Positions 47,280 through 58,510 of a stretch of DNA of 64,000 bases are shown here, piece by piece (the first letter of the stretch is position 1; every line of letters starts with the position of its first letter). A program made the translations under genes and the position numbers. The DNA is from Lethocerus indicus. Taxonomy: Eukaryota; Arthropoda; Insecta; Hemiptera; Belostomatidae. Location of the stretch: positions 5,580,001 through 5,644,000 of the forward strand of contig JACDQD010000104.1 of NCBI GenBank assembly GCA_019843655.1. Direction: 5' to 3'. The notes under the pieces are model-generated. The model searched no databases. It had not been told where the DNA came from and saw only the letters and a program-made list of their open reading frames with translations.

Positions 47280-49125
47280 AACACATAAAGGGAGAAAAAG
47301 GTAGAGGGACAGAGATAGAGTGAAGGGAATCGTGTCACGTTCCCAATCAGCGTTGGGGGCCGTTTTAAAAATTCGTCTTGTCCATTTGAAATTGGCCCCA
47401 GTTGCGGAAGGCCGTCCCCCCGGCCTTCCGCCGCGTTCGGTAGGACGGTGGGAAGATAAAATCACAAACAAAAAAAAACGCTAAATTAATTTTCGGCTAC
47501 CGTTTTAACATTCAGTGCCCGCCCGACGGGGGCCCAATTAAAATAAGGGCCTCGAAACAACTCAATATAGAAACTGTCATTCTGGGGACGGAAGTAAATT
47601 TGAGATAACGCGTCGTTTTTCGCGTACAGAAAACGGACGATTTTCGCGGTGTCATCGATGCTCGAACCCGCGTCCGTCCCCTCGTACAAAATAAGGCACG
47701 AAATTCAGAATATATTTAAGCACAAATTAAATATGATGGTGTCATGTTCGGAATGTAATTTAATCGATTTCGGGGTTCCGAGTTCCCAGTTCGGGTTAGA
47801 ACCAGGGACTAGATGTTCCATAATGACTACTCGACCAATTATTTGCGAAAAATATTCAATCCTTTAACCGAGCGCATAACCACGATAGAGTTCGGAACAA
47901 TTACAAAATAAGACAAAACTAAGATCAAGTCCAAATTACATTACACAAAAGATAATAAATTTTATTGGATGTGCAACACGCAAGACTTTTTCACTTAGGA
48001 GTATCAAAACATTTCTCTTGGAAACCAGTCTATGTGACTACGAAACGTTCCAGTAATCCGCCCCCCGCCCCCAAGCCGTTCCAAATAAGAAAAAAATTGG
48101 GTGCGGTCGTAAAACCGAACGCCGGACGCTTTATTAAAACTCAGCCAAAATTTTGTTCATTATTCGTTCTGGGGGAAGAAACGCTCCGGACCGGACGAGT
48201 CTGCCGGCTGGAAATCTTTTAGTCGGCAAACTTTTTCACTTTAGCGCCGTCCAGCCTAAGATAACCGATAATCGGAAAAACATCTATAGAAGTTCCTCCT
48301 CCGGGATTTTTCCCTTATTTTTTTTCCCATCGGTAATTCTCTAAATCGATCGGGAAAAGTATTATTAAACTACTCCGCGGACTGTTTCCGATCTGTTATT
48401 GAATTCAGCGAGATAATTCGAAGAGCGAATGAAATTATAACCGGTCTTCGAATTTAGTTCTGTTTTATCCTTATACAGGATCTGTGGATGATTAACGACT
48501 CTTCTTCGTTTCACAGTTTGCAATTTCGGTTTTAATGGCAGTACTACGAGTATAGGAACGAGTGTTGATAATGAACATGGAATGAAGGGAGTGGGATTCG
48601 AGTAGAGGAACCTCTAATCTGAATCACTAGATGAAATCAGGATGGAATACGTTCAGAGGGGAACAAGAAAAGAATATTGTCATTCTTTCTTGAATTATTC
48701 AATTTATTAATATACAAAATTTTGCCTCAGGCCCGAATATAAACCTATAGTTTGGCCGGTCCGAATATCAATGTTTACACAGGTGTCCTCTCCAAACAGG
48801 TTAATCCGTGCGCTAAGAGCAGCGCTCTAATTACCGCCCGATCACAAGCCCATCATTTGGGTTAAACGTGTAATAGAAATGGGCCAAACTCCGATAGAAA
48901 TATGGCTAATTGTTAATATACGGTTTATCGCCCCCAAGTTGACGAAATCGATTTCAACTGATTACAAAACAATGTTCACTACATTAGTACAGAACAGGTC
49001 CTTGGTTGATCTACTTAACTTTGTAACTAATTGTTTTATCGAACCGAGAGTTCAATACAAATGTCGTCGTCGAACATAACTGAACAATTACCTTGGTATA
49101 TGTGAAGTGAAACTGGCTTACTTAC
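45932..49125. other. Non-coding stretch (within the TARP intron)
   Basis: No gene was recognised. It has a TA microsatellite at 47234-47277 and moderately GC-rich patches at 47340-47450 and 48020-48200 without supported frames. Confidence 0.4.
47234..47277. repeat. (TA)22 microsatellite
   Basis: An uninterrupted TA run. Confidence 0.97.
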
Positions 49126-49250
49126 CGGCCAGAGTGTAGAGTGCGCACGCTATAAGCGTTTTATGGTCGTTGTTACAGTGACCGATGAGGGCGGCTAGCG
49201 TCGCCATGAAAAGGAGAAGAACGGCGACAGCTGCGAAAGGCATCGAGACC
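49126..49250 (-). CDS. stg1: Stargazin-like TARP, internal exon (membrane segments 2-3)
   Basis: A 125-bp exon bounded by acceptor TTTTTCAG and donor GTAAGT on the minus strand. It encodes VSMPFAAVAVLLLFMATLAA (second membrane segment), a short loop with GHCNNDHKTL, and the start of the third segment (IACALYTLAG). Vertebrate TARPs have the same exon, starting at the FP-(I/L)-LSV block and ending at SAG/L, with the same phase. It joins the 3850-3004 exon. Exons 1 and 2 (signal anchor, large extracellular loop with GLW) should lie upstream, above 49250, on this strand. I could not find them, so they are probably outside the window. Confidence 0.85.
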
Positions 49251-52200
49251 CTGAAAAACGTACAAACTTTCAGTCATTTCCCCCATTCAGTTTATATTTC
49301 GCTACTGTGCTATGTAGTCGATTTGTAATTTTCACTTTCTTTCCACAATTCAGGCCGAAGCCCGCTCCCCAGCAGAATCCTGAAACGAAGTCGAAGCGAG
49401 ACTTGTTTTATTGATATCCGACTACTTTACGCCTATAGTTCTTGTTTTACGCCCCTCGTTTGAACTTACACTACGTCGGATTGAAAATTTTCCTCTTTGG
49501 TGAAACAGAACTAACAAGTGGGTGCTGACAAAGGTGGAAACTTTCCGTGATCAAACTTCACCCAAATCGTTTTATAATTTTGTACGAATCTCTTTTAACA
49601 TTTATATTCGACTCATCTCTTCTATCATAATAGTAATTCTTATTATTTAGAAATGTATCTAGGTTTAGCACGATTTTGTGAACAATATCCAGAGCAATAA
49701 TAACCCAAACCTCAAGTAATTTATTTGAGGTCTAATCTTTGAGAGGATATTAAACTCAGTCAGCCACGAAATACATTATCCGATATATCCAATGATTTTT
49801 AACTCGAAACCGAGCCTGAGAAAAAGCGATCGTAAATGAGTTATCGACGTATTTTGATGAAGATTTTCCCGGCTTCGATTCGAGTCACGTCCGTAGCCGT
49901 GTTTCTCAGGTGTGAAAACCAGCGCGTGGGACAAAGCCAAACCGCAGACGACAAGAGGGACTCGGCGGGATGAAGAAAGGGGATGTGGAGGGGGTTGAGA
50001 GGGAGAGGGAGAGAGGGTGGGAAGGTGAGAAGCCGCGGGCAAAGAAGGACGAGGGGGCTTTTTACGAGATGAGAAAAAACCCGTACAGTACCGACCGACC
50101 TTTCACACCTCCACCCTCTAAAACTATCCAACGCGACAGGAGCCACGCGTAAAACATGACCCGCGATGGGAAATTTGTTATATCACATCTTCCCTAATAT
50201 TGTATTGTAGAAATATATTGACGTTGCAATACTAAATGTAAAATTTCTGATTCTTAAAAGGTCATCCAAAAAATTGAAGAAAATGACTATTTTATCAAAT
50301 ATAATTTTTTAAGTAAATCGGACCGATTCAATTATAATTAAGAATATTATAAGGTTAAAATTATTTCCTTTAACAATTTTCTGGGGTTCCGCCAAGAAAT
50401 CCAACATCGCCCGCATCCAGAGTACGTTTCTAACCGAACAATCCATAATGACCTCAACATATGCCATCATTGGGTGGTCTCTCTTACTGAGACATTCACG
50501 TGAAAAGAAAACACTCAACATTTGTACCAATAACTTTATGTAGTTGATGGTACAAAAATAAAAATGGTTAAAAAAACAAAAAAAAACAATTATTAGCTCT
50601 CGGATTTTGTATTGTATATAGTTGAACAGAATATTGAACACAAACCAAAATCTAACTATTAAATTCTAAATAAATTATCCCTAAAATATTGAGTTGATAA
50701 GAACAATTCTATCTGAGAAATGTCACCCTAAAATTATAATGTTATTTAATTTTAATTCTGCAGTTAACTCTCGGGTTGGCATCCGATCAATATTGTCATT
50801 TCTATAATTTATATGTGCCATAAGTTAAGTACATTTAAGGTATTTACTTGGGGATTTGCAATGCGGATGAAACCCAAATAATGGCCAGCGAATATTACTG
50901 GCTAAATAACGCAGAGATATTATGAGAGTTGAAAACTATTTAATTTTAAATGGAATAGTTCAGAATCTACTGGAATAGTTTAGTTTTTGCCGGCGTTTTC
51001 CAAGGATTAAGACGATTAAAATTCAATGACCCACTGAAAGTTTAATAGTTCAGAAATAATATAGTTACTAATTTAAATTTACCTGACGGTATTAACTGGT
51101 TTATATTCAAAATACGGGAGCAGTATTATTAAATGTTTTATGAACGTAATCCGAGCTTCACTGGCATATTTGATCAAGCACCTGATCATTATGAAAACTG
51201 TTAGTCGAGGATTGATAAATTATGTATGCTATATATGGTATAAGGGAAGATTTCCATTAGAGATAAATATAATGTTAAATAAAATTAATAAATCAATTCC
51301 TAACCGTGTAGTTGAATAATTAAAAAAGAGTTGAAGCTACGTCTACTCATGTATTACACTAGTGGGATTTCGCCATAGTTGGTAGGCATAGACCTAGTGA
51401 GGCACTTACACGAGCCGGCTGCTGATAAAGCGTCCCGTCAGCACTGTCATTGCAATTTGACTATCTGCAATAGGAGAAACCGAAATCAGTCTAGTGTAGA
51501 ACCAAACAAGCTCCTTGTGAAGATCACTAGAGCAGATATACATAACAGACCCGGACTCCTAACAGGTAAAACAAGCGAGGCACACTTTGACGTGCAAGTA
51601 TCTTGACAGCATTATCACTGGTCTAGTTAAATCTAGAACTGTCATTCTTGCAGAGAATACAATTTATTGTAGAGACATATTAACAAAATATTGAAGGGAT
51701 ATATCAGTATTTTCCGCGTTGTTCATTTTCGGCAGCATTAGCCATAATGAATTTCAGGTAATTATTTAATAATTAATTTCCGGCCAAAATCAATAGCTGA
51801 AATATTTTTGGGGGCATCAGGGGTTCCCGAAAACTCAGTTATGTTTCCAATAAACCTGGCCCAAGGACGAGTAATCGAATCGCATTAAAAGTTAAAAGCC
51901 TTTTAGCGGGAGAAGATTTTTTTATGAAACGCCCACTTCATTTCGTGAAATCCACGCGCCAGTAATAACCGTCGCTTTCATTCAAGTTTATTTTTGTATC
52001 ATCCCCCCCCCGCCCCGTGCATTATTACAGGCTGAATTTCTATCTCGGCCAACAGTAGTGGGCGGAACGGAGAAAAACTTCGTCGCGAAACTTTCCAAAC
52101 AGGGTGAACATGTAAAGCACCGTTAGGACTTATAAAGTCCCTAGTATATAGCTGGTATCAAAAGAGAACTGCCGCCTGAATTACCAGCAGCGTATCCTAC

Positions 52201-53672
52201 CGCTTATAAGATGAAATTCACGGGATACGCTCTCTAGAGGCGAAGTCCAACTAAAGGCCATCGAACGTATAATAATTTATATTCACTGGGTAAGAGTGAA
52301 AAGTAAAAAAGTAGCCATAAATGAGTCACTCAATGATGAATCTACAGTAGAAACCACGCAAGAAAATCACCCAAACCGACCATATTTCAGATGGTTCCAG
52401 TCATCCAGTCCGGAGACTATTCCTAGGAAAGAAGTTTTTTTTTGCAAAGGGGGAAAAAACAAACGAAAGGAAACAAAAGGAATCGGGAATCGGGACAGTC
52501 CAAGTGGGGGGGGGGGGGCAGAAGGTAAGAATTTACAATATAAAGGTCCATCTTTAACGGCTCCTCCCGAGAGCGTCAAGAGAGCCTGAATATTTTCGTT
52601 TCATGGAAATGAAGTTGACTTCAAATAATTCATGACTGCCGGGGTCCCGTGGGATCGATCCGAGAAGGAGCGCCAAAACCGACAACCGGACTTGCGAAAA
52701 CTGACCGCAGAGAAAAGGCTAACCTCGGAAAATTGATACCGGAAGAAAGTAGTGGCAATTCTGAAATATTAAACTCGATTAATGGAATATGACTTCCATC
52801 ACTTTACACACTTTACGTTGGGCCAGAAGAATAAGTGAGATAATACCGAGGATAATACCGATATAAATATTTAATACGATTCGCGGCCGTCCCATTGTGC
52901 CGGGGCAATTTAAAACTATGAATTAAATGTCAACACAGTTCTAAGTTTGTTCAGCATTCATAAAATTATTAATATGCATCCGGTCATCAATATTAATATT
53001 ATTACGTTGAAACAGAGAACAGCGAATTCCTGCGATATTTCATTATAAAATCGTTAGTTGAATTGTATCAAATTGGCTCCATTAATTCATAAAATGATAT
53101 ATTGAACGTGTTGATTTGACGAAATTCGTTTCTATAAAATATTTATTTAAATTAATAAGTACACGAATTTCTTCGCTATTAAATTTCGAATTTATTTGAT
53201 TTTAATATATTGAGCTGTTTTTTTTTGTGTACAGTCACATGATTCTCATTTTCGGCCGAGAGATTGGCCGACTGAATTTAGAAGAATGAAAAGCGTATAG
53301 AGTTTACATTTACGACAAGAATGTAAACTCATGGCAAAACACAAGACGACAGATACACTGTATACTGTAATGAATACGATACAGAGTATATTAGCGATTA
53401 CACGTTATTATGATTGTCCGATCGATTATTGGCTTGACGTCCATCTTATATTAATCGCTCGCCGGTGTGTGTAATCAAAACGTCGGCGATGACAATGGGC
53501 TGGGTTAGATGGGAACAGTTTACACCTAGGGGAGGCCCCCGGGGGTGAGGGGTTGAGCTGCATTGTGCATTGTGAACAATGGGACCGAGCACCAGCAATG
53601 GGGCGCTGCGACAATGGGGGTGGGAGAAGGGGCACCTACACACCCTCCCTTTGTCCCTTCCAATCCCTCCGT

Positions 53673-53675
<3 letters not shown>
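49251..53675. other. Non-coding stretch (probably the preceding TARP intron)
   Basis: Apart from a LINE tail at 50440-50590, no exon, RNA gene or repeat could be supported. Confidence 0.4.
50440..50590 (+). mobile_element. LINE 3' end, internally deleted
   Basis: It starts with the ATAATGACCTCAACATA of the jockey-like ORF2 end, then jumps to the 3' UTR (CCATCATTGGGTGGTCTC, GAAAACACTCAACA) and an A-rich tail. It is collinear with the copies at 33997 and 62705 except for the deletion. The 5' and 3' flanks share only ACAAT. Confidence 0.7.

Positions 53676-53722
<47 letters not shown>
53676..53722. repeat. (TA)n microsatellite
   Basis: A TA run of about 47 bp. Confidence 0.97.
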
Positions 53723-53724
<2 letters not shown>

Positions 53725-53933
53725 CAATCGTTCAATACCTATCTAGCCCCACAGAACGAACGATTAGCGCGCTGACAGTCGTTTGGCTAAAATACCGTTA
53801 AATCCGAAATGAGAATGATTCGCCTACAGTATCCATACACGAGCGAAAGTTATACCCTGGAATCCCTTTATAGGTGGGGACTTGAGTTCAAAACCGTACT
53901 GAGCTAACTAAAAAGTCCGTTAAAGTTCAACAT

Positions 53934-54192
53934 ACCTGTTTTGTGGTCTGCCAAGTGTTGGAATACCGTAGATTTCGTGCGTCTGTGTCTCCTCTCGCTG
54001 GTTTTGTCATTTGCTAGACCGGTTTCGGCCGCTCGCCATCTTCAGTAGCGGTATCAGTCACTGTTGGATGTTTTTCGGTGCATCCTCGCTGCACCGTCAC
54101 TGTCACTTGTACTGTGGCGAGCAGCCGAAACCGGTCTGGCGAAAGGCCAAACCAGCGAGAGGGGACAGAAACACCACAAACCTACGGTATCC
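53934..54192 (-). mobile_element. Fold-back Penelope-family element
   Basis: It begins ACCTGTTTTGTGGTCTGC, the reverse complement of the PLE terminus. It carries an intact inverted hammerhead arm, then a shorter opposite arm (54115-54192) with CAGCCGAAACCGGTCTGGCG. No clear target duplication was seen. Confidence 0.75.
54013..54049 (-). ncRNA. Hammerhead ribozyme (fold-back copy)
   Basis: The minus strand keeps GCTA, CTGAAGA, the extra T, a stem II of GGC/GCC, GAAA, CCGG, GTC and TAGC. The stem II loop differs by one base from other copies (GAGCG instead of GAGCA), which leaves the stem intact. Confidence 0.7.
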
Positions 54193-57100
54193 GATAGAAA
54201 TAATTATCTAAGGTCTGTATGATTCCTTTTCATCTGTCGGTAAGGAACTTACAGGATCTCGTGAATAAGTGGGTGTAATTCGTTCTATTTTTGTACGGGG
54301 CAGGCTCACGGACATAGTACTGTTTTCAGACCGTGCAGTTCGAATTTTTTTGACGTTCGACGGTTTGGTCGAACCCAGAACACGGACATTATGAAAAACT
54401 GAATAAATAGTGTAGTAAACAATGTAATAAACCTGGATGTAAATACGCTATTCCCTGCGTTATCGAATGATTTATCTACTGTCGTATTAATACCGTTCCA
54501 TCAAAATTCTATTTCTCATATAGATATTAAATATCCCCCCTGTTCTGCTGCTATAATGGCAGTGGGGGGGTTACTTACGAAGTGATTTACTCTGAAAGAT
54601 TATCTCCCTCCAACGTCACTCGTGCTCAGGCTTTTTTCCGCCCGCCCCCCGCCCCGTCACTGCAGATTAGGCGGCTTATTAAAGCCCCTGTCGTGTCCTA
54701 TCGTGATGTTAAAACGCCGATGAATTAAACGCCCCCATCGCCCCCCCCCCCCCGACCATCCGCTCTGCCTAAAATAGCGACCGGAAAGTTTTTAGGCGAA
54801 GATAAAACTGTATTAATAATAATGATTGGGCGAGGAAAAGCAATTATGATTGAAATTATAAAGGGCCCGAATGAATAAATAATTTTATACTTTAAGATAT
54901 TTTTTTTTCGGAACATAACGCGAGGGTTGGGAACGTACGCGACCTTCTGTCACCACAGCGAAAATTGATTCTCAGCAGCAAAAATGAAGCGGCCGATCGA
55001 CCGCCACAAATTATATTTTTCTGGGACAAGTTATTTCCGCTCGAGTCAGTTAATTCAGTCCTCCTCAGCTGAAATTTAGTGTTTCTCTTTAGGGTTTTTT
55101 TTCTTTTTCTCCTTTTATATTCCCCCGTCATTCTTTTGCCTAGGACCTCCCCCTCAACCCCAGCCCCAACTTTTATTCCGAAAAAACAATATTGTTGTTT
55201 GTAGGCGGCTCGGCAGATAAAACTGGGAAAGGGAGTATTGGGCCTAAGCCATCCCCCATACCACCACCAATACCCGACTGAATAAAGAAAGGGAACGTCG
55301 ATGATACGGAATAGAGAGAAGGGAGCACAGAGAAGCACACACGCACACACACCCGGGCGAATGTACACACGGGCACACATAAATAAGCTCAATATGTTGT
55401 GTGTTGCTTCCCTCTTCAAAATAGGCCCACCTTCCTCAACCGAAAAATATCGTATTTTTTTCACAGTACATGCAGTGAGTCAGCATCTTTTATATTTACA
55501 GTGTACAGCGATCATATTTAAAACAGTACATGCCACCTGAACGAATGCCCATTTTAGCTTAAAACGTTTAGAAGTATCCAACTAATTTGTACATATGCTT
55601 AGTAATAATTTATAATTTATGTCAATGTCTCTGCTCTACTTTGCATATACAGAACATTGCATTTGCCTCAACTGAAGCACTTCTAATACACTAGGTAAGG
55701 CATTACAATATAAATAGTAGACTTTTAGTTATATTTAAAATCATTTATGTAGCTCAAAAATATCAGAGAAAATAAAATAAATGGCACTAATATTCTGGCT
55801 CATTTTTAAAAAGTTTTAATTTTACATGCTAAAGCGATCATGGTTTCCTGTGGCATATCCCCTTCCAAATCAGCGGGCGTTACTTATTTAATCATTAAAC
55901 AACCTCTAGAGAATTTAAAGCGCCTCCCCCACTTATTTTCATTATTTATTCCCGGCATGAACGTCGACCCGTATAATATCTATCCTTCATACTTAACCCC
56001 TTTCTCCGGTAGAGCGGGTTCAGTGTGGAGGCGTACGGCCAATTTGTTTGTTTAACAAAATTCGTTTTTGCATAATCGGTCGCTGCGACGCCAACGTTAT
56101 TCGAACACTGCAGTCATGTGCGGATCGTAACTGAGCTTCATCTTAAATCGATAGCTGCATTAAAACGACTGCAGTAACTTTCAGCTGCCGGTAAACAATG
56201 CCGGCCGTGTACCTGCAGAAACGCTTTGTGATCGACTGGACATTTAACGTGAATTAACATAAAATGTTATCACTATTAGTATGTCTGCTCCCTTACCGCT
56301 CATTAAAGTGTAGTGATAGTGACAGTATTGCCGATTAAATGCTACTGATTCTGAACAGAAGCTAAAGCAGCACTCTTTAACCATCACTTACTGAATAACC
56401 TCCACCTGATTTTAATTATTAGGATACGCAAAGTGATAGAAAAATGAAGATTATACCAATAAGAATGGACACAGATCCCTAAAATTAATAAATTGGTGAC
56501 AATTAAACAGAATTGTAATTTACAACGTAATTTAGGATCTTGCCGAAGTGGATATATGAGCTATTACAAAAGTAACACGGGGCTGATACTAACCCGCACA
56601 GTCGCACTACGTTGCCGGCTCGGTATTAGCGCCGTTTTTTCGAGTAGAAATATCTTTACACTAATTACAAATAGACATTTTTTTCTGATCTAGGATATAC
56701 TTGATTTTGAATTTCATTGACGTAAACCGGTATATACTTACATCGAGACCCACAGAACGTTTGATTTAAAAATAAAAATAAATCCAATATGCTTGTAATT
56801 CAGTTTGAATTATTTGGAGTTGTATATATAAAATTTTGATTGAAATTAAACCATGTTTCATTTAATTTTAAACAATTCATGCTACAAACAGCTATATTTT
56901 CTTTGCATTATGCAAAACTTTTTTTAATTGTAAATCGTACTCTGGTACAAAGTTGGTTATTATATTAAAACGCCACTGGCCAAGAGATCTCCTTAGTATG
57001 AATCCGTAATTACTCGTTCATGTCTCAAAAGTGCCATCATTGGGTGGTTTTATCAAGACAATCATGCTAGGAAAATACACTCAGGTTGTACGAAAATAAA

Positions 57101-58310
57101 AGGTGAAAAAAATAAATTAAAACCTAGAGATAGCCAAGAAAGGTACCGAGCCGGCTTTTGAGCGATACTATAGTGTTGACCCCGTTTACTGTGTCCACTG
57201 GGGCCGGGTCTTACCCCATATAACACAGGGAAGGGTAAAGAGCCTCGGGCATTCGACAAGAGCCAACATTCGTTCGCCGCCGCCACAAGTTTCGGTACAA
57301 AAGGGACAAAACCTATATTTGGAGGGGGGGGGCGGGGCGGGCGGGTGTAGCTCCAACCGACAGTCGTTGGAGGGGTCGCCTTCGAGGCAAGTTCAAAGGG
57401 CCCCCAAACGAACGAGGCTTCCCAACACAGTTAAACGCCAATTTGTGTCACAGCCGGGAAATCGAATCGGCGATATTGGATTCTGAGGTCTGAGGAAAAA
57501 TCTTCCCGACTTGTGATATTAATCGTTTGCAGCTGTTGTCGAAGAAGGGGGGGGGGTCTAATGTCAAGTATCCCACCCCTTCCCCAGAGGGCATCTCATA
57601 TTGGGGGCCCCTTCGCAATTTTCCTTTTGTCCCGCTGAAAAGTTCTCATTTCAACTCCCGAGAACTGCCCACTCCGAACCTCTAGTAGTGCCCATTCTTT
57701 TACTTTATTACATTTGTGTGCGTACGGGCTCAATATGGATACAAAATAAAGGAACCTAACCGCGTTTGGAGTTATCGGTTGAAGTTATTTGCAATTTATT
57801 GCGGAAGGTTTATTCTTAAATTTTTTTCGCTCACTGCCGCCTTTGAAATTCAACTTAATTTAATAGAATACCGGAAAAACTTTCCCTCGCGTAGCCCCGG
57901 AGAGTTATTTTCTATTTAATTAAAAATTATTTCAGTAAAAGTTTATTTCAAATTAAGGCCTAAACTAATTTGTTTCCCCTTCATCGCGGCCTGCAAGTGA
58001 GATAGCCCTGGGCACGAGCTGGTAGTCCCTTCCATACTCCTTTCAATTTTCTCTCAAAGTTTTCGTCCATCCTTCTGCCAACGAATTTATCTCATAACCA
58101 ATATAAAATCGTAATTAAAATCACGAATGAATGAAAACTATCTGGAGGTACAATATTATAGTATGGTTCAATTCTATATTATGACATTTGTCATTTTATC
58201 TTTACAAAATAGGCATAAGTGCTGGTCGTTTGATATTTTCAGACCTATTTTCGATTTCGTTAATTACAAATTTCTGGTCTTTAAAGTGTGTTGTATACTA
58301 GTTCAGAATA
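54193..58310. other. Non-coding stretch
   Basis: Only a LINE tail at 56971-57122 was recognised. C- or G-runs occur near 54745 and 57323. Confidence 0.4.
56971..57122 (+). mobile_element. LINE 3' end fragment
   Basis: CGCCACTGGCCAAGAGATCT, then GTGCCATCATTGGGTGGT and an A-rich tail, match the end of the ORF2 and 3' UTR of the copies at 33997 and 62705. It is short and diverged. Confidence 0.65.
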
Positions 58311-58510
58311 CCTATTTTGTGGTCTGTGTGGGGTTTGAATACCGTAGATTTCCTCTCGTAGGTTTGGTCTTTTGCCAAACCGGTTTCGGCTGCTCGCCAT
58401 CTTCAGTAGCAGTGTCATTCTGGTAAGTTGGATTGGCACGCGGGTCATCCAAAGTCTAGCAGAAGATCAAATCGGCGAGAGGCGACAGAAGAGGACGAAA
58501 TCGACGGTAT
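58311..58510 (-). mobile_element. Fold-back Penelope-family element, diverged
   Basis: It starts with ACCTATTTTGTGGTCTG and carries an inverted hammerhead arm. The opposite arm is shortened (AAAGTCTAGCAGAAGATC, GCGAGAGG, GACAGAAG). It is more diverged than the other copies. Confidence 0.65.
58374..58410 (-). ncRNA. Hammerhead ribozyme (diverged copy)
   Basis: CTGAAGA, stem II and GAAA are intact. The cleavage triplet is GTT instead of GTC, and stem I is GCTA/TGGC with one G-T wobble. Hammerheads accept U at the cleavage position, usually with lower activity. Confidence 0.55.

Larger units (their letters stand above)
3851..49125 (-). other. 45-kb intron of the stargazin-like gene, hosting nested genes and repeats
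   Basis: The donor GTAAGT lies directly after the exon ending at 49126 and the acceptor CAG directly before the exon starting at 3850 (minus strand). Splicing gives LYTLAGLSLASG in frame. The intron contains at least three other genes (one unrecognised, two EcKL) and the 16.7-kb Penelope composite. Additional small exons between the two cannot be excluded, but none is required by the family alignment. Confidence 0.75.

Noticed and set aside
51379..51606. Frame with GLLTG, resembling the end of LINE RNase H regions
   Set aside because: Only one short motif matches. The rest is too diverged to call a LINE.
54251..54430. Minus-strand open segment with CCAG acceptor and GTAAG donor, tested as a TARP upstream exon
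   Set aside because: The translation has no TARP features (no GLW block, no membrane segment). An open stretch of this length can arise by chance.
55173..55464. Cys/Val-rich minus-strand frames with possible membrane segments
   Set aside because: Generated by GT/AC-rich simple sequence. No family resemblance.
56735..56755. GTAAGT on the minus strand preceded by the same GGGTCTCGATG as the start of the TARP exon at 49250
   Set aside because: The upstream sequence on that strand is AT-rich with stops. The match is probably chance.
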